A DNA stretch of 7,420 nt from an uncultured Bacteroidales bacterium (lineage in GTDB: Bacteria; Bacteroidota; Bacteroidia; Bacteroidales; UBA932). Numbering within the stretch: the stretch's first letter is position 1; every line of letters starts with the position of its first letter. Of this stretch, positions 1 to 5,066 are shown one piece after another. The notes below the pieces were generated by a model, which was not told the DNA's origin, did not search any database, and saw only the letters and a program-made list of their open reading frames with translations. The position numbers and the translations under genes are program-made. Location of the stretch: NCBI GenBank assembly GCA_900322025.1, contig ONYJ01000038.1, positions 1-7,420 on the forward strand, given 5' to 3'.

Positions 1-447
1 ATTATTACCGGCAGGCAGGCCATAGATGGAGATACTGCTCAGGTAGGACCGGAAATGGCAGAACATTTAGATCTTCCACAAGTATCCTATGTGGTTGATT
101 GCGAGTATAAAGGTGGTAACGCCTATAGAGTGAAGAAAGAAACAGAAGAGGGATATGAGATACTTGATGTAGAAGGTCCTGCTGTGTTTACGGTATTAGC
201 ATCGGGATATAAAGCCCGTTACATGAATGTAGGCGGTATTGTGGATGCCTTTGAGCGCGAAGTTGAAATATGGCCGGCTTCAAAACTTGATATAGATCCG
301 GCTAAATTAGGTCTTAAAGGTTCACCAACCAAGGTTAAGCAGGCCTTCCCTAAGCAGACAAAGGCTGCAGGTCAGGTTTATGAGGTAGATGCCGAGCAGG
401 CTGTTGATGTAATCATCTCTAAGATGAAGGAGAAATTTATTATTTAA
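1..447 (+). CDS. etfB: Electron transfer flavoprotein beta subunit, 3' part
   Basis: The open frame runs in from the left edge, so the start and roughly the N-terminal half are missing; 148 residues are visible. EtfB pairs with EtfA to carry electrons between acyl-CoA dehydrogenases and other redox partners in the cytoplasm. The fragment opens with GRQAIDGDTAQVGP (visible residues 4-17), the nucleotide/flavin-binding stretch of the beta subunit. It later has GLKGSPT (104-110) and ends KEKFII. From memory, this wording closely matches clostridial EtfB partners of butyryl-CoA dehydrogenase, where the subunit holds a second FAD and the complex bifurcates electrons; mitochondrial-type EtfB reads differently here. 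The in-frame ATG at 55 is internal, because the conserved motif lies upstream of it. The stop is 19 nt before etfA, which implies one operon. Family assignment is very secure; bifurcation is inferred. Confidence 0.96.
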   Translation: MITGRQAIDGDTAQVGPEMAEHLDLPQVSYVVDCEYKGGNAYRVKKETEEGYEILDVEGPAVFTVLASGYKARYMNVGGIVDAFEREVEIWPASKLDIDPAKLGLKGSPTKVKQAFPKQTKAAGQVYEVDAEQAVDVIISKMKEKFII

Positions 448-466
448 TTGCCTAATACTGAAAGAT

Positions 467-1474
467 ATGAATAAAGCAGATTATAAAGGCGTATATGTTT
501 TCGCCGAGCAGAGAGACGGAAAAATCCAGTCTGTAGCATTAGAACTTTTAGGAAAGGCGAGGGTTCTTGCAGATGCCCTTGGAGAACAGGTTGTAGCTTT
601 ATATCCCGGCTATAAAAATACCGAGAATGCTAAGGAATTGATAGCTTGGGGGGCAGATAAGGTTGTAGTTATGGATGCTCCAGAACTGGAACATTATCTT
701 ACTGAGCAATATTCACAGGCCATGAGCCAGGCTATAGATCATTACAAGCCGAGTATTGTATTGCTTGGGGCAACCACTATTGGAAGAGACTTGGGACCAA
801 GATTGGCTTCCAGGCTCGAGACAGGTCTCACGGCAGACTGTACTTCATTAGATATATCTCCTGAAAGAGAACTTCTTATGACCCGTCCGGCTTTTGGCGG
901 CAATCTGATGGCTACCATTATGTGTACAGAGCATAGGCCGCAGATGTCAACCGTTCGTCCTGGCGTTATGCAAAAAGGAACTAAAGATGAGAACCGTAAG
1001 GGAGAGATAGATAACTTTACTCCAACTTTCAATACTTCTAAATTTAAAGTGAAGTTGGTAGAGAAAGTAAAGGAGAATAAAGGTAAGACAGATATTACTG
1101 AAGCAAAAATTTTGGTTTCCGGTGGTCGTGGTGTAGGCAATCCTGATGGTTTTGCCAAACTTCAGGCCTTGGCAGATGTTGTGGGTGCTCAGGTTTCATC
1201 TTCGCGTGCAATGGTAGATGCAGGAGTTATGCCACATGAGGTTCAGGTAGGGCAGACCGGTAAAACAGTTCGTCCTGCGCTTTATTTGGCCTGTGGTATT
1301 TCGGGAGCTATTCAACATCTTGCAGGTATGGAAGAGAGCGATTTTATCATAGCCATCAACAAAGACAAGTTTGCTCCTATATTTGGAGTAGCTGATGTAG
1401 GAATAGTTGGCGATGTTCATAAAATTGTTCCAATGCTCACCGAAAAACTCTCTAAGTTGATAGTTAAGAAATAG
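467..1474 (+). CDS. etfA: Electron transfer flavoprotein alpha subunit
   Basis: This 335-residue protein has the usual EtfA length. The N-terminal alpha/beta domain (about 8-190) includes GATTIGRDLGPRLASRL (101-117) and TRPAFGGN (139-146). The C-terminal FAD-binding domain (about 212-335) shows GGRGVG (219-224), SSSRAMVDAG (244-253), VGQTGK (261-266), GISGAIQHLAGM (277-288) and INKD (297-300), all standard contacts for the FAD that shuttles electrons. It forms a cytoplasmic heterodimer with EtfB, encoded immediately upstream. The ATG at 467 gives a normal EtfA N-terminus (MNKADYKGVYVFAEQ). No acyl-CoA dehydrogenase gene follows; a strong terminator comes about 80 nt after the stop, so the dehydrogenase partner must lie upstream or elsewhere. 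The family call is certain. The electron donor and acceptor cannot be told from this window. Confidence 0.98.
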   Translation: MNKADYKGVYVFAEQRDGKIQSVALELLGKARVLADALGEQVVALYPGYKNTENAKELIAWGADKVVVMDAPELEHYLTEQYSQAMSQAIDHYKPSIVLLGATTIGRDLGPRLASRLETGLTADCTSLDISPERELLMTRPAFGGNLMATIMCTEHRPQMSTVRPGVMQKGTKDENRKGEIDNFTPTFNTSKFKVKLVEKVKENKGKTDITEAKILVSGGRGVGNPDGFAKLQALADVVGAQVSSSRAMVDAGVMPHEVQVGQTGKTVRPALYLACGISGAIQHLAGMEESDFIIAINKDKFAPIFGVADVGIVGDVHKIVPMLTEKLSKLIVKK

Positions 1475-1554
1475 CTTAATAACTAATTACTTGTAGGTAA
1501 ATAGCCATCAATTAGAAGTTAGTTATAGCAATATTTTTTGATGGTCAAAAAGCT
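1475..1554 (+). other. etfA 3' untranslated region with overlapping inverted repeats
   Basis: Two imperfect inverted repeats interlock between the etfA stop and its terminator. ATAACTAA (1479-1486) can pair with TTAGTTAT (1519-1526). GCCATCAA (1504-1511) can pair with TTGATGGT (1538-1545) through one G-U pair. The second pairing begins inside the loop of the first, so they would either exclude each other or form a pseudoknot. This may be chance in AT-rich DNA, or RNA structure affecting decay or termination. Confidence 0.25.
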
Positions 1555-1594
1555 TCCCCCAGAAGTTCAATGCGCAACTTTTGGGGGATTTTTT
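1555..1594 (+). terminator. Rho-independent terminator of the etf operon
   Basis: A 13-bp stem pairs 1555-1567 with 1576-1588 around an 8-nt loop (CAATGCGC). The single irregularity is a G-U pair (1562/1581). The base of the stem is a C5/G5 block, followed by six T's (1589-1594). It lies 80 nt after etfA and faces the same way, so it closes the etfBA transcript and insulates the next gene. Confidence 0.92.
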
Positions 1595-1611
1595 ATAGCA
1601 TATTTTATACC

Positions 1612-1619
1612 TATCTTTG
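1612..1619 (+). promoter_or_regulatory. Candidate Bacteroidota -7 element for the yqaA-like gene
   Basis: TATCTTTG matches the Bacteroidota TAnnTTTG -7 consensus exactly and ends 4 nt before the ATG at 1624. No convincing -33 TTTG lies at the usual distance. If it is used, the transcript would start at or near the start codon (leaderless or nearly so). It also argues against the upstream in-frame ATG at 1570, which sits in the terminator loop. Confidence 0.5.
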
Positions 1620-1623
1620 TTCT

Positions 1624-2055
1624 ATGGAATGGTTACAAAGCTTAGGGTTGTTGGGCCTTTTTATAGGCAGTTTTCTGGCGGCTACAGTTATCCCTTTCAG
1701 TTCCGATATATTGTTTGTGGGGGCGTTAGCCACAACAAAACGCACAGCTGCCTGTCTTATAGCTGCCACTCTTGGCAGTTGGATGGGCAGTATTATAACA
1801 TACGAAATGGGGAGATTGGGAAAGTGGGAATGGATAGAGAAGTGGCTTAAAATTTCTCCCGATAAACTGGAAAAACAACATAAATTTGTAGTAAAATACG
1901 GTGTTTGGTTAGCCTTGGTAGCATGGTTGCCTTTTGTTGGAGATGTAATGGTATTGGGGCTTGGTTTTTATCGCACCCAGCGCTTGTGGACCTATCTGCT
2001 TCTTCTTATAGGTAAGTTTCTGCGGTATCTGTTCTGGGTTTTGATAATTCCATAA
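1624..2055 (+). CDS. yqaA: YqaA-family (DedA/VTT-like) inner-membrane protein
   Basis: This is a 143-residue hydrophobic protein, the same size as E. coli YqaA (about 142 residues). Hydrophobic segments lie at about 5-35, 42-60, 92-115 and 121-142. Family landmarks are the proline-containing re-entrant-like stretch FLAATVIPFSSD (17-28), WLPFVGD (101-107) and GKFLRY (130-135), which align by eye with LSATLLPGNSE, WMPVVGD and GKALRY of YqaA. The wider DedA/VTT family is linked to lipid carrier or phospholipid transport and membrane homeostasis; the small YqaA branch has no settled function. The start at 1624 is preferred over an in-frame ATG at 1570, because the earlier one lies in the terminator hairpin and would add 18 residues not typical of the family. 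It is probably transcribed alone from a promoter at about 1612. The family call is secure; the function is unknown. Confidence 0.88.
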   Translation: MEWLQSLGLLGLFIGSFLAATVIPFSSDILFVGALATTKRTAACLIAATLGSWMGSIITYEMGRLGKWEWIEKWLKISPDKLEKQHKFVVKYGVWLALVAWLPFVGDVMVLGLGFYRTQRLWTYLLLLIGKFLRYLFWVLIIP

Positions 2056-2084
2056 AAATTCCGTAGCAGCAGTAATACTTCAAC

Positions 2085-2112
2085 TTGTTTTCAGATTTCA
2101 CCCCTAAACTTG
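2085..2112 (+). promoter_or_regulatory. Weak candidate promoter for the glycosyltransferase gene
   Basis: TTG (2085-2087) lies 17 bp upstream of TAAACTTG (2105-2112), which matches TAnnTTTG at all but one position. Transcription would begin near 2117, leaving a leader of about 20 nt before the ATG at 2137. The spacing is slightly short, so this is tentative. Confidence 0.3.
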
Positions 2113-2136
2113 TACCGTTTTTTTATAAGCACTACA

Positions 2137-2862
2137 ATGAAAGCGTTGCACATCATAACTCCCGTAAAGAATTCCATAGATACGGCTCTAGATACAATAG
2201 ATGCAGTATTAGCATCAAACATAACTATTCCTTTCCGTTATACGGTTTATAATGATTACTCTACTTCGGAAAATACCGCCATTCTCGAGCAGAAATGCAA
2301 AGATAGCGGTGGTTTTCAATTGGTTAATATAAGTGAACTCACCTCCAATCCTTCGCCTAATTATGACATGGTGTTAAGAATGGCACAAAAAGAAGCTCTG
2401 GCAGCAGAGGCAGGATTGCTTATTATTGAGAGTGATGTAAATTTTGCTCCCGATGCCATCCAACTCCTTTTAGACCAGGCTAACAACTTGCCTTTATGTG
2501 GAATGGCTGCGGCTGTAACAGTAAATGAGAATGGGATTATAAATTATCCATACGAGTATGCCGCAAGCTATGGCAAGCGAATTGTAGATTGTTCCCGTGT
2601 ATTCTCTTTCTGTTTTACCTTGCTTACATGCGATTTGTTAAAAGCCATAGACTTTAACAAATTTGACAGAAGCCACACTTATTTTGATGCTGTGCTTACT
2701 AAACTTTCGTTAAAACACGGCTTTAAGAACTATCTTTTTAATACATTACCGGTATTACATAAACCTCATTCAAGCAGACCATGGCGTAAAATTAAAGAAG
2801 CAAATATTCTGCGATATTACTATCTTAAACTAACCGGTAGATTGCATTTGATGAAAGCTTAG
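2137..2862 (+). CDS. Glycosyltransferase family 2-type (GT-A fold) protein
   Basis: The 241-residue product looks like a soluble GT-A glycosyltransferase, transferring a sugar from a nucleotide-sugar donor to an unknown acceptor. The N-terminus has the GT2 opening strand HIITPVKNSIDTAL (5-18). A second strand ends VYNDYST (37-43), the usual nucleotide-binding acidic turn. LLIIESDVNFAPDA (94-107) holds the DXD-equivalent metal/donor site as ESD. A later acidic residue in HTYFDAVLTKL (180-190) is a candidate base. The basic C-terminus (KPHSSRPWRKIK) may touch membrane or phosphorylated acceptors. No transmembrane helix is evident. The ATG at 2137 is chosen over a TTG at 2110, which would overlap the candidate promoter. 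It stands alone, with no polysaccharide cluster nearby, so the acceptor cannot be guessed. The fold is fairly sure; activity is inferred. Confidence 0.8.
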   Translation: MKALHIITPVKNSIDTALDTIDAVLASNITIPFRYTVYNDYSTSENTAILEQKCKDSGGFQLVNISELTSNPSPNYDMVLRMAQKEALAAEAGLLIIESDVNFAPDAIQLLLDQANNLPLCGMAAAVTVNENGIINYPYEYAASYGKRIVDCSRVFSFCFTLLTCDLLKAIDFNKFDRSHTYFDAVLTKLSLKHGFKNYLFNTLPVLHKPHSSRPWRKIKEANILRYYYLKLTGRLHLMKA

Positions 2863-2983
2863 CATAGAGATTTTAACCTTGGGCCAAGCAAAGCTTTGCT
2901 AAATTTTTGTTACAAAGCCGTAAAAAAGACCTTGTTTGAGAACATTGCTCTCAGCTATGCTTTTATTTTGCGGTGCAAAATGC

Positions 2984-3022
2984 TGCAGTGAAAAGTTGCA
3001 GTGAAAAGCTGCGTGAAACGAA
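2984..3022 (+). repeat. 13-bp tandem repeat, about 2.5 good units
   Basis: Units start at 2984, 2997 and 3010. The first two (TGCAGTGAAAAG plus T or C) differ at one base, and the third is degenerate (TGCGTGAAACGAA). The last two units form most of the 34-nt A repeat, so the array was probably built by slippage followed by a larger duplication. Confidence 0.7.
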
Positions 3023-3023
3023 C
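2990..3023 (+). repeat. 34-nt direct repeat A, copy 1
   Basis: This 34-nt stretch (beginning GAAAAGTTGCAGTG, ending GTGAAACGAAC) recurs without a mismatch at 3137-3170. It forms the left edge of the A-B-B-A array. Identity stops sharply at both ends. Perfect conservation contrasts with the diverged B copies between, suggesting a more recent copying event or selection on A. Confidence 0.9.
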
Positions 3024-3082
3024 CTTTTCGATAATCCAGATGAGCAAAGCAAAACTTGTTTTAGCTTTGCCATGGCGAGAAA
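3024..3082 (+). repeat. 59-nt tandem repeat B, copy 1
   Basis: It begins CTTTTCGATAA and ends GCCATGGCGAGAAA. It is followed directly by a second copy at about 80% identity by hand alignment (roughly ten substitutions and one indel). It contains a strong hairpin: GCAAAGCAAAAC (3044-3055) pairs with GTTTT-A-GCTTTGC (3058-3070), extended outward by ATG/CAT (3040-3042/3071-3073). Confidence 0.85.
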
Positions 3083-3140
3083 CTTTTCGATAAGCTAAAT
3101 GAGCAAAAAAAAGCTTGCTTGAGTTTGCCATAGCGAGAAA
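3083..3140 (+). repeat. 58-nt tandem repeat B, copy 2
   Basis: This is the diverged second copy of B, beginning CTTTTCGATAAGC and ending GCCATAGCGAGAAA, and overlapping the first 4 nt of repeat A copy 2. The outer hairpin arms survive (ATGAGCAAA against TTTGCCAT), while the stem centre has changed and would pair less well. It is about 65 nt upstream of the lipoprotein start codon. Confidence 0.85.
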
Positions 3141-3170
3141 AGTTGCAGTGAAAAGCTGCGTGAAACGAAC
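3137..3170 (+). repeat. 34-nt direct repeat A, copy 2
   Basis: It is identical to 2990-3023 over all 34 positions. It ends 34 nt before the lipoprotein start codon, so it probably overlaps the promoter region or the 5' leader of that gene. Confidence 0.9.
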
Positions 3171-3204
3171 ATTATTCTATTATTAATATTAAAACTATCG
3201 GATT

Positions 3205-3543
3205 ATGAAAAAAGTATTGTTTATTGCTGTTGCAGCTCTCGCATTTGTAGCTTGCAATAATAGCAAGAAGGGGAATGTAGAGGAAATCATGGAAGCTACA
3301 GAAGCTACAGTAGTAGAAGTTGCACCTGTAGAAGAGGCTGTTGAAGACGCCGCTACTAAAGTGGAAGAAGCTACTGAAAAGGCAGGTGAGCAGGCTACTG
3401 AAGTAGTAGAAGAAGCTGCAAATAAGGTTGATGCAGCCGCTGCAAAAGTAGAAGAAGCTGCAAATAAGGCAAAGGAAACAGTTCAGAATGTTAAGAACGC
3501 AGCCGAGGCCGTAAAGAATGCAGCTGAATCTGTTAAGAAGTAA
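3205..3543 (+). CDS. Small alanine-rich acidic helical lipoprotein
   Basis: The 112-residue product starts with a lipoprotein signal (MKKVLFIAVAALAFVAC) with the lipidated cysteine at residue 17. No acidic Bacteroidota surface-export signal follows (the next residues are NNSKKG), so it more likely stays on the periplasmic face. The rest is low complexity, almost entirely Ala, Glu, Val, Lys and Thr, and predicted to be one long amphipathic helix or coiled coil. The segment VEEAANK occurs at 68-74 and 82-88, and the tail is a 7-residue repeat (VKNAAEA, VKNAAES, VKK; 96-112). The middle is acidic and the C-terminus basic. The composition resembles LEA- or apolipoprotein-like proteins and Lpp-type helical lipoproteins, but no specific family is recognised. 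It is monocistronic, with a perfect terminator 17 nt after the stop. The coding call is secure; the function is unknown. Confidence 0.87.
   Translation: MKKVLFIAVAALAFVACNNSKKGNVEEIMEATEATVVEVAPVEEAVEDAATKVEEATEKAGEQATEVVEEAANKVDAAAAKVEEAANKAKETVQNVKNAAEAVKNAAESVKK
3406..3469 (+). repeat. In-gene 22-nt repeat with 42-nt period
   Basis: A 22-nt sequence beginning GTAGAAGAAGCTGC occurs identically at 3406-3427 and 3448-3469, which is 42 nt (14 codons, two heptads) apart. It encodes the repeated VEEAANK of the alanine-rich lipoprotein and indicates growth of the helix by internal duplication. Confidence 0.85.
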
Positions 3544-3560
3544 TTACTAACTATTGTATC

Positions 3561-3601
3561 AAAAAAGAAAGGGGCGCTAAAAAGGCGCCCCTTTCTTTTT
3601 T
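3561..3601. terminator. Bidirectional Rho-independent terminator, perfect 17-bp stem
   Basis: Positions 3561-3577 pair perfectly with 3585-3601 around a 7-nt loop. The arms have a GGGGCGC/GCGCCCC core next to the loop and A/T-rich ends, so each strand ends in a T run after the G+C core. It lies between convergent genes, 17 nt after the lipoprotein stop and 15 nt from the stop of the minus-strand PepSY-like gene, and should terminate both. Confidence 0.96.
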
Positions 3602-3616
3602 CTATAAGTAAAGCTC

Positions 3617-4483
3617 TTAAATGGAGTGTACAGGAGAACCGTCTCGGCGTATTTGCAAGATTATATCCGGCTGACCGGCCTTTTCTAATTCTAACTCAAA
3701 ATACTCGTCATCAGGAACTTGTATTAGATCAACATCGTCTATTCTCCACCCTGGATAGTTTGTGGAAATATGACTGAGTATAGCAGAGCTAAGCTGTGCT
3801 GTGTTAGGTGTTAGATCTATTTCTGTGCGAACCCACGTGCCGTCTGTTTTAAAGAGAGATTCGTGCTTGAAGTTGTCGTTTATAAATTCTACTTCATAAA
3901 ATGTACCTTCCATCTCCCACTTAACGCGTATAGCTTTAGGGTAACGTGTGTAGAAGGCCTCTCTAACAGCCGAAGGTATTGAGGCCGGACTAATATAATT
4001 ATCTGGAATATCGTTGTCTATAAAAGAATACAATAAAGTGCCATCTTCTTTTATAAATAGGGTAACATCCATTTCGCCGCGTTTTTCCAGTTCTATTTCA
4101 AAATAGCTTCCGGAAGGAGTTGTGATATAATTAATGTCGTCCACTCTCCAACCGGGATATGTGGATGTGAGATAGATGTTTACGGCTGCCGGCAGAGAGT
4201 TGCTTGAAGGTCTAAGGTCTTGTTCAGTACGAATCCACTTCCATACGCCGCTGTTTTCGAACCAAGCATCGTATTCAGTCTTAGACATAACGAACTCTGC
4301 CTTAATAATATTGGCCCTAAACTCCCATTCTACTTTGGTAGCATTAGGAAAGCGTTGGGTAAATTCGTTGCGTACTTCATCCGGAACAGGCCACTTTTCT
4401 GGTGTGCTGCTATTCTTGGAGCACCCCAGAAGCCCTATTGCCATAATAGCAATCAGCATTGTTTTCAAAAAAATCTTCTTCAT
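3617..4483 (-). CDS. PepSY-like (DUF2874-type) lipoprotein with duplicated module
   Basis: The 288-residue product has a lipoprotein signal with lipobox LLGC (cysteine 21). Two homologous modules follow, about 31-153 and 166-288. Each has two halves. The first reads V-x3-F-x2-R(Y/F)P-x-A-x2-V-x-WE and continues to a G-x-W-x-RTE-x-DL-x-P motif (RTE at 85-87 and 219-221). The second has YPGWR(V/I)DD (109-116 and 243-250), YFE(I/L)ELEK (127-133, 261-267) and a closing strand with a DG turn. This is the architecture of Bacteroidota PepSY-like proteins, presumed periplasmic or outer-membrane binding proteins of unknown ligand. It is the last gene of the minus-strand cluster, 69 nt after the one-module PepSY gene, with no terminator seen between; a promoter of its own is not excluded. 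The family is confident. Lipidation and orientation are inferred. Confidence 0.88.
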   Translation of the reverse strand: MKKIFLKTMLIAIMAIGLLGCSKNSSTPEKWPVPDEVRNEFTQRFPNATKVEWEFRANIIKAEFVMSKTEYDAWFENSGVWKWIRTEQDLRPSSNSLPAAVNIYLTSTYPGWRVDDINYITTPSGSYFEIELEKRGEMDVTLFIKEDGTLLYSFIDNDIPDNYISPASIPSAVREAFYTRYPKAIRVKWEMEGTFYEVEFINDNFKHESLFKTDGTWVRTEIDLTPNTAQLSSAILSHISTNYPGWRIDDVDLIQVPDDEYFELELEKAGQPDIILQIRRDGSPVHSI

Positions 4484-4552
4484 AAGTGCTTTCTTTTATA
4501 ATGAGTATTTTATTGTTTTTGTTCTAAAATCTGTTTTGTGTCTATAACTTTA

Positions 4553-4993
4553 TCAAGAATCTATTTCAATAACTTTGAACGATTTATTAAATTTTATCTC
4601 TAACTTGTTTGATAGTTCTATTTCGTAATATGTTCTTTTCTTCTCTATTTCAAGAATTTTGGCAGAAGGATAATTAGTTTGCACATAATTAAGAATCTGA
4701 GCCGGAATTATCTCTATAGGAACAAAAGAGTACTTGCATTTGATTTGCATCCATTCGCCCTTGCTATTGAATTCTATCTTGTCGCCATTTGTAAGAATTA
4801 CATCGTAACTTACTTTGAATACGTCTTTTTCCATTTTAGATAAGGCAATCTTCTTATCTCCAAAGTATTTCTTTATAAATTCTTGGGAGAGAGGTGGGAG
4901 CTTCTCAAAAGAGATAAAAATGTCGTGTCCTGCATAGCTGATCGAGGATACGAATAAGGTGAGGATTAACATCCAAATCGTCTTTCTTTTCAT
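4553..4993 (-). CDS. Secreted single-module PepSY-like protein
   Basis: The 146-residue product begins MKRKTIWMLILTLFVSSISYA, a Sec signal peptide with likely cleavage after Ala21 (SYA), so the mature protein is periplasmic and not lipidated. One PepSY-like module fills about 32-146. Its first half is LPPLSQEFIKKYF ... F-N-S-K-G-E-W (GEW at 79-81). The second half has VQTNYPSAKI (104-113), YYEIEL (122-127) and a terminal strand. It is shorter and more Lys/Ile-rich than the downstream lipoprotein and lacks the YPGW form. The start at 4993 is preferred over an in-frame ATG at 5038, because it places the signal peptide at the N-terminus and the longer form would overlap the candidate promoter. 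It lies 73 nt after the kinase gene with direct repeats between, suggesting control by the adjacent regulator. Its role as sensor partner or output is unknown. Confidence 0.85.
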   Translation of the reverse strand: MKRKTIWMLILTLFVSSISYAGHDIFISFEKLPPLSQEFIKKYFGDKKIALSKMEKDVFKVSYDVILTNGDKIEFNSKGEWMQIKCKYSFVPIEIIPAQILNYVQTNYPSAKILEIEKKRTYYEIELSNKLEIKFNKSFKVIEIDS

Positions 4994-5027
4994 GGCTTGA
5001 ATTGTTCTGTTGTTATGAATCTGTACA

Positions 5028-5035
5028 CAAAGAAA
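5028..5035 (-). promoter_or_regulatory. Candidate -7 element for the PepSY genes
   Basis: On the minus strand this reads TTTCTTTG, one mismatch from TAnnTTTG. Transcription would begin about 30 nt before the ATG at 4993. The imperfect element, lacking a good -33 box and lying next to the 11-bp direct repeats, would fit an activator-dependent promoter. Confidence 0.35.
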
Positions 5036-5041
5036 CAATGC

Positions 5042-5063
5042 AAATCTGAAAAAAATCTGAAAG
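5042..5063 (-). promoter_or_regulatory. Two 11-bp direct repeats, candidate response-regulator site
   Basis: On the plus strand AAATCTGAAAA (5042-5052) is followed at once by AAATCTGAAAG (5053-5063), with 10 of 11 bases identical; the minus strand carries the TTTCAGATTT form. The period is one helical turn, the usual arrangement for OmpR/PhoB-type regulators binding as head-to-tail dimers. The pair ends 6 bp upstream of the candidate -7 element, where a -33 box would be. An OmpR-type regulator is encoded in the same cluster. The repeat is seen directly; the binding role is inferred. Confidence 0.5.
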
Positions 5064-5066
5064 GGC

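Larger units (their letters stand above)
2863..3204. other. 342-nt gene-free region with hairpins and a nested repeat array
   Basis: No credible coding frame is present. The left half holds three short inverted repeats: the 14-nt perfect palindrome AGCAAAGCTTTGCT (2887-2900), TGAGA/TCTCA arms around 7 nt (2937-2953), and ATTTTGC/GCAAAAT around GGT (2965-2981). The right half (2984-3170) is the A-B-B-A repeat array described separately. The last 34 nt before the lipoprotein start are very AT-rich and presumably hold its promoter, but no clean TAnnTTTG was found. The region could be a long structured leader, a small RNA locus, or a decayed intergenic repeat element. Confidence 0.6.

Noticed and set aside
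742..1158. Long minus-strand open frame opposite etfA
   Set aside because: It lies wholly antisense to a strongly conserved gene, has no recognisable domain, and its protein is what codon bias of etfA read backwards gives.
1570..1623. Upstream start for the yqaA-like protein
   Set aside because: This ATG is in the loop of the etf terminator, and the extra 18 residues have no counterpart in the family.
2089..2098. Single TTTCAGATTT upstream of the glycosyltransferase gene, like the candidate operator half-site
   Set aside because: There is only one copy, with no partner at 11-bp spacing; a 10-nt AT-rich match can arise by chance.
2887..2910. Palindrome plus T-rich stretch as terminator of the glycosyltransferase gene
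   Set aside because: The palindrome has no natural loop (only five stem pairs once four bases are opened) and the T run is separated by AAA; too weak to call.
2992..3092. Open frame through repeats A and B (M-S-K-A-K-L-V...)
   Set aside because: It is short, lacks a leader, and the second B copy stops after a few codons in the same phase, so no coding selection is visible.
2984..3170. Repeat array considered as a CRISPR
   Set aside because: There are only two copies of each unit, with the B units directly adjacent and no unique spacers of regular length; no cas gene is present.
4176..4547. Plus-strand open frames opposite the PepSY-like lipoprotein
   Set aside because: They are antisense to a gene with a clear signal peptide and duplicated domain; no motif supports them.
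4994..5038. Upstream start for the single-module PepSY-like protein
   Set aside because: It would put 15 polar residues before a normal signal peptide and begin upstream of the candidate transcription start.
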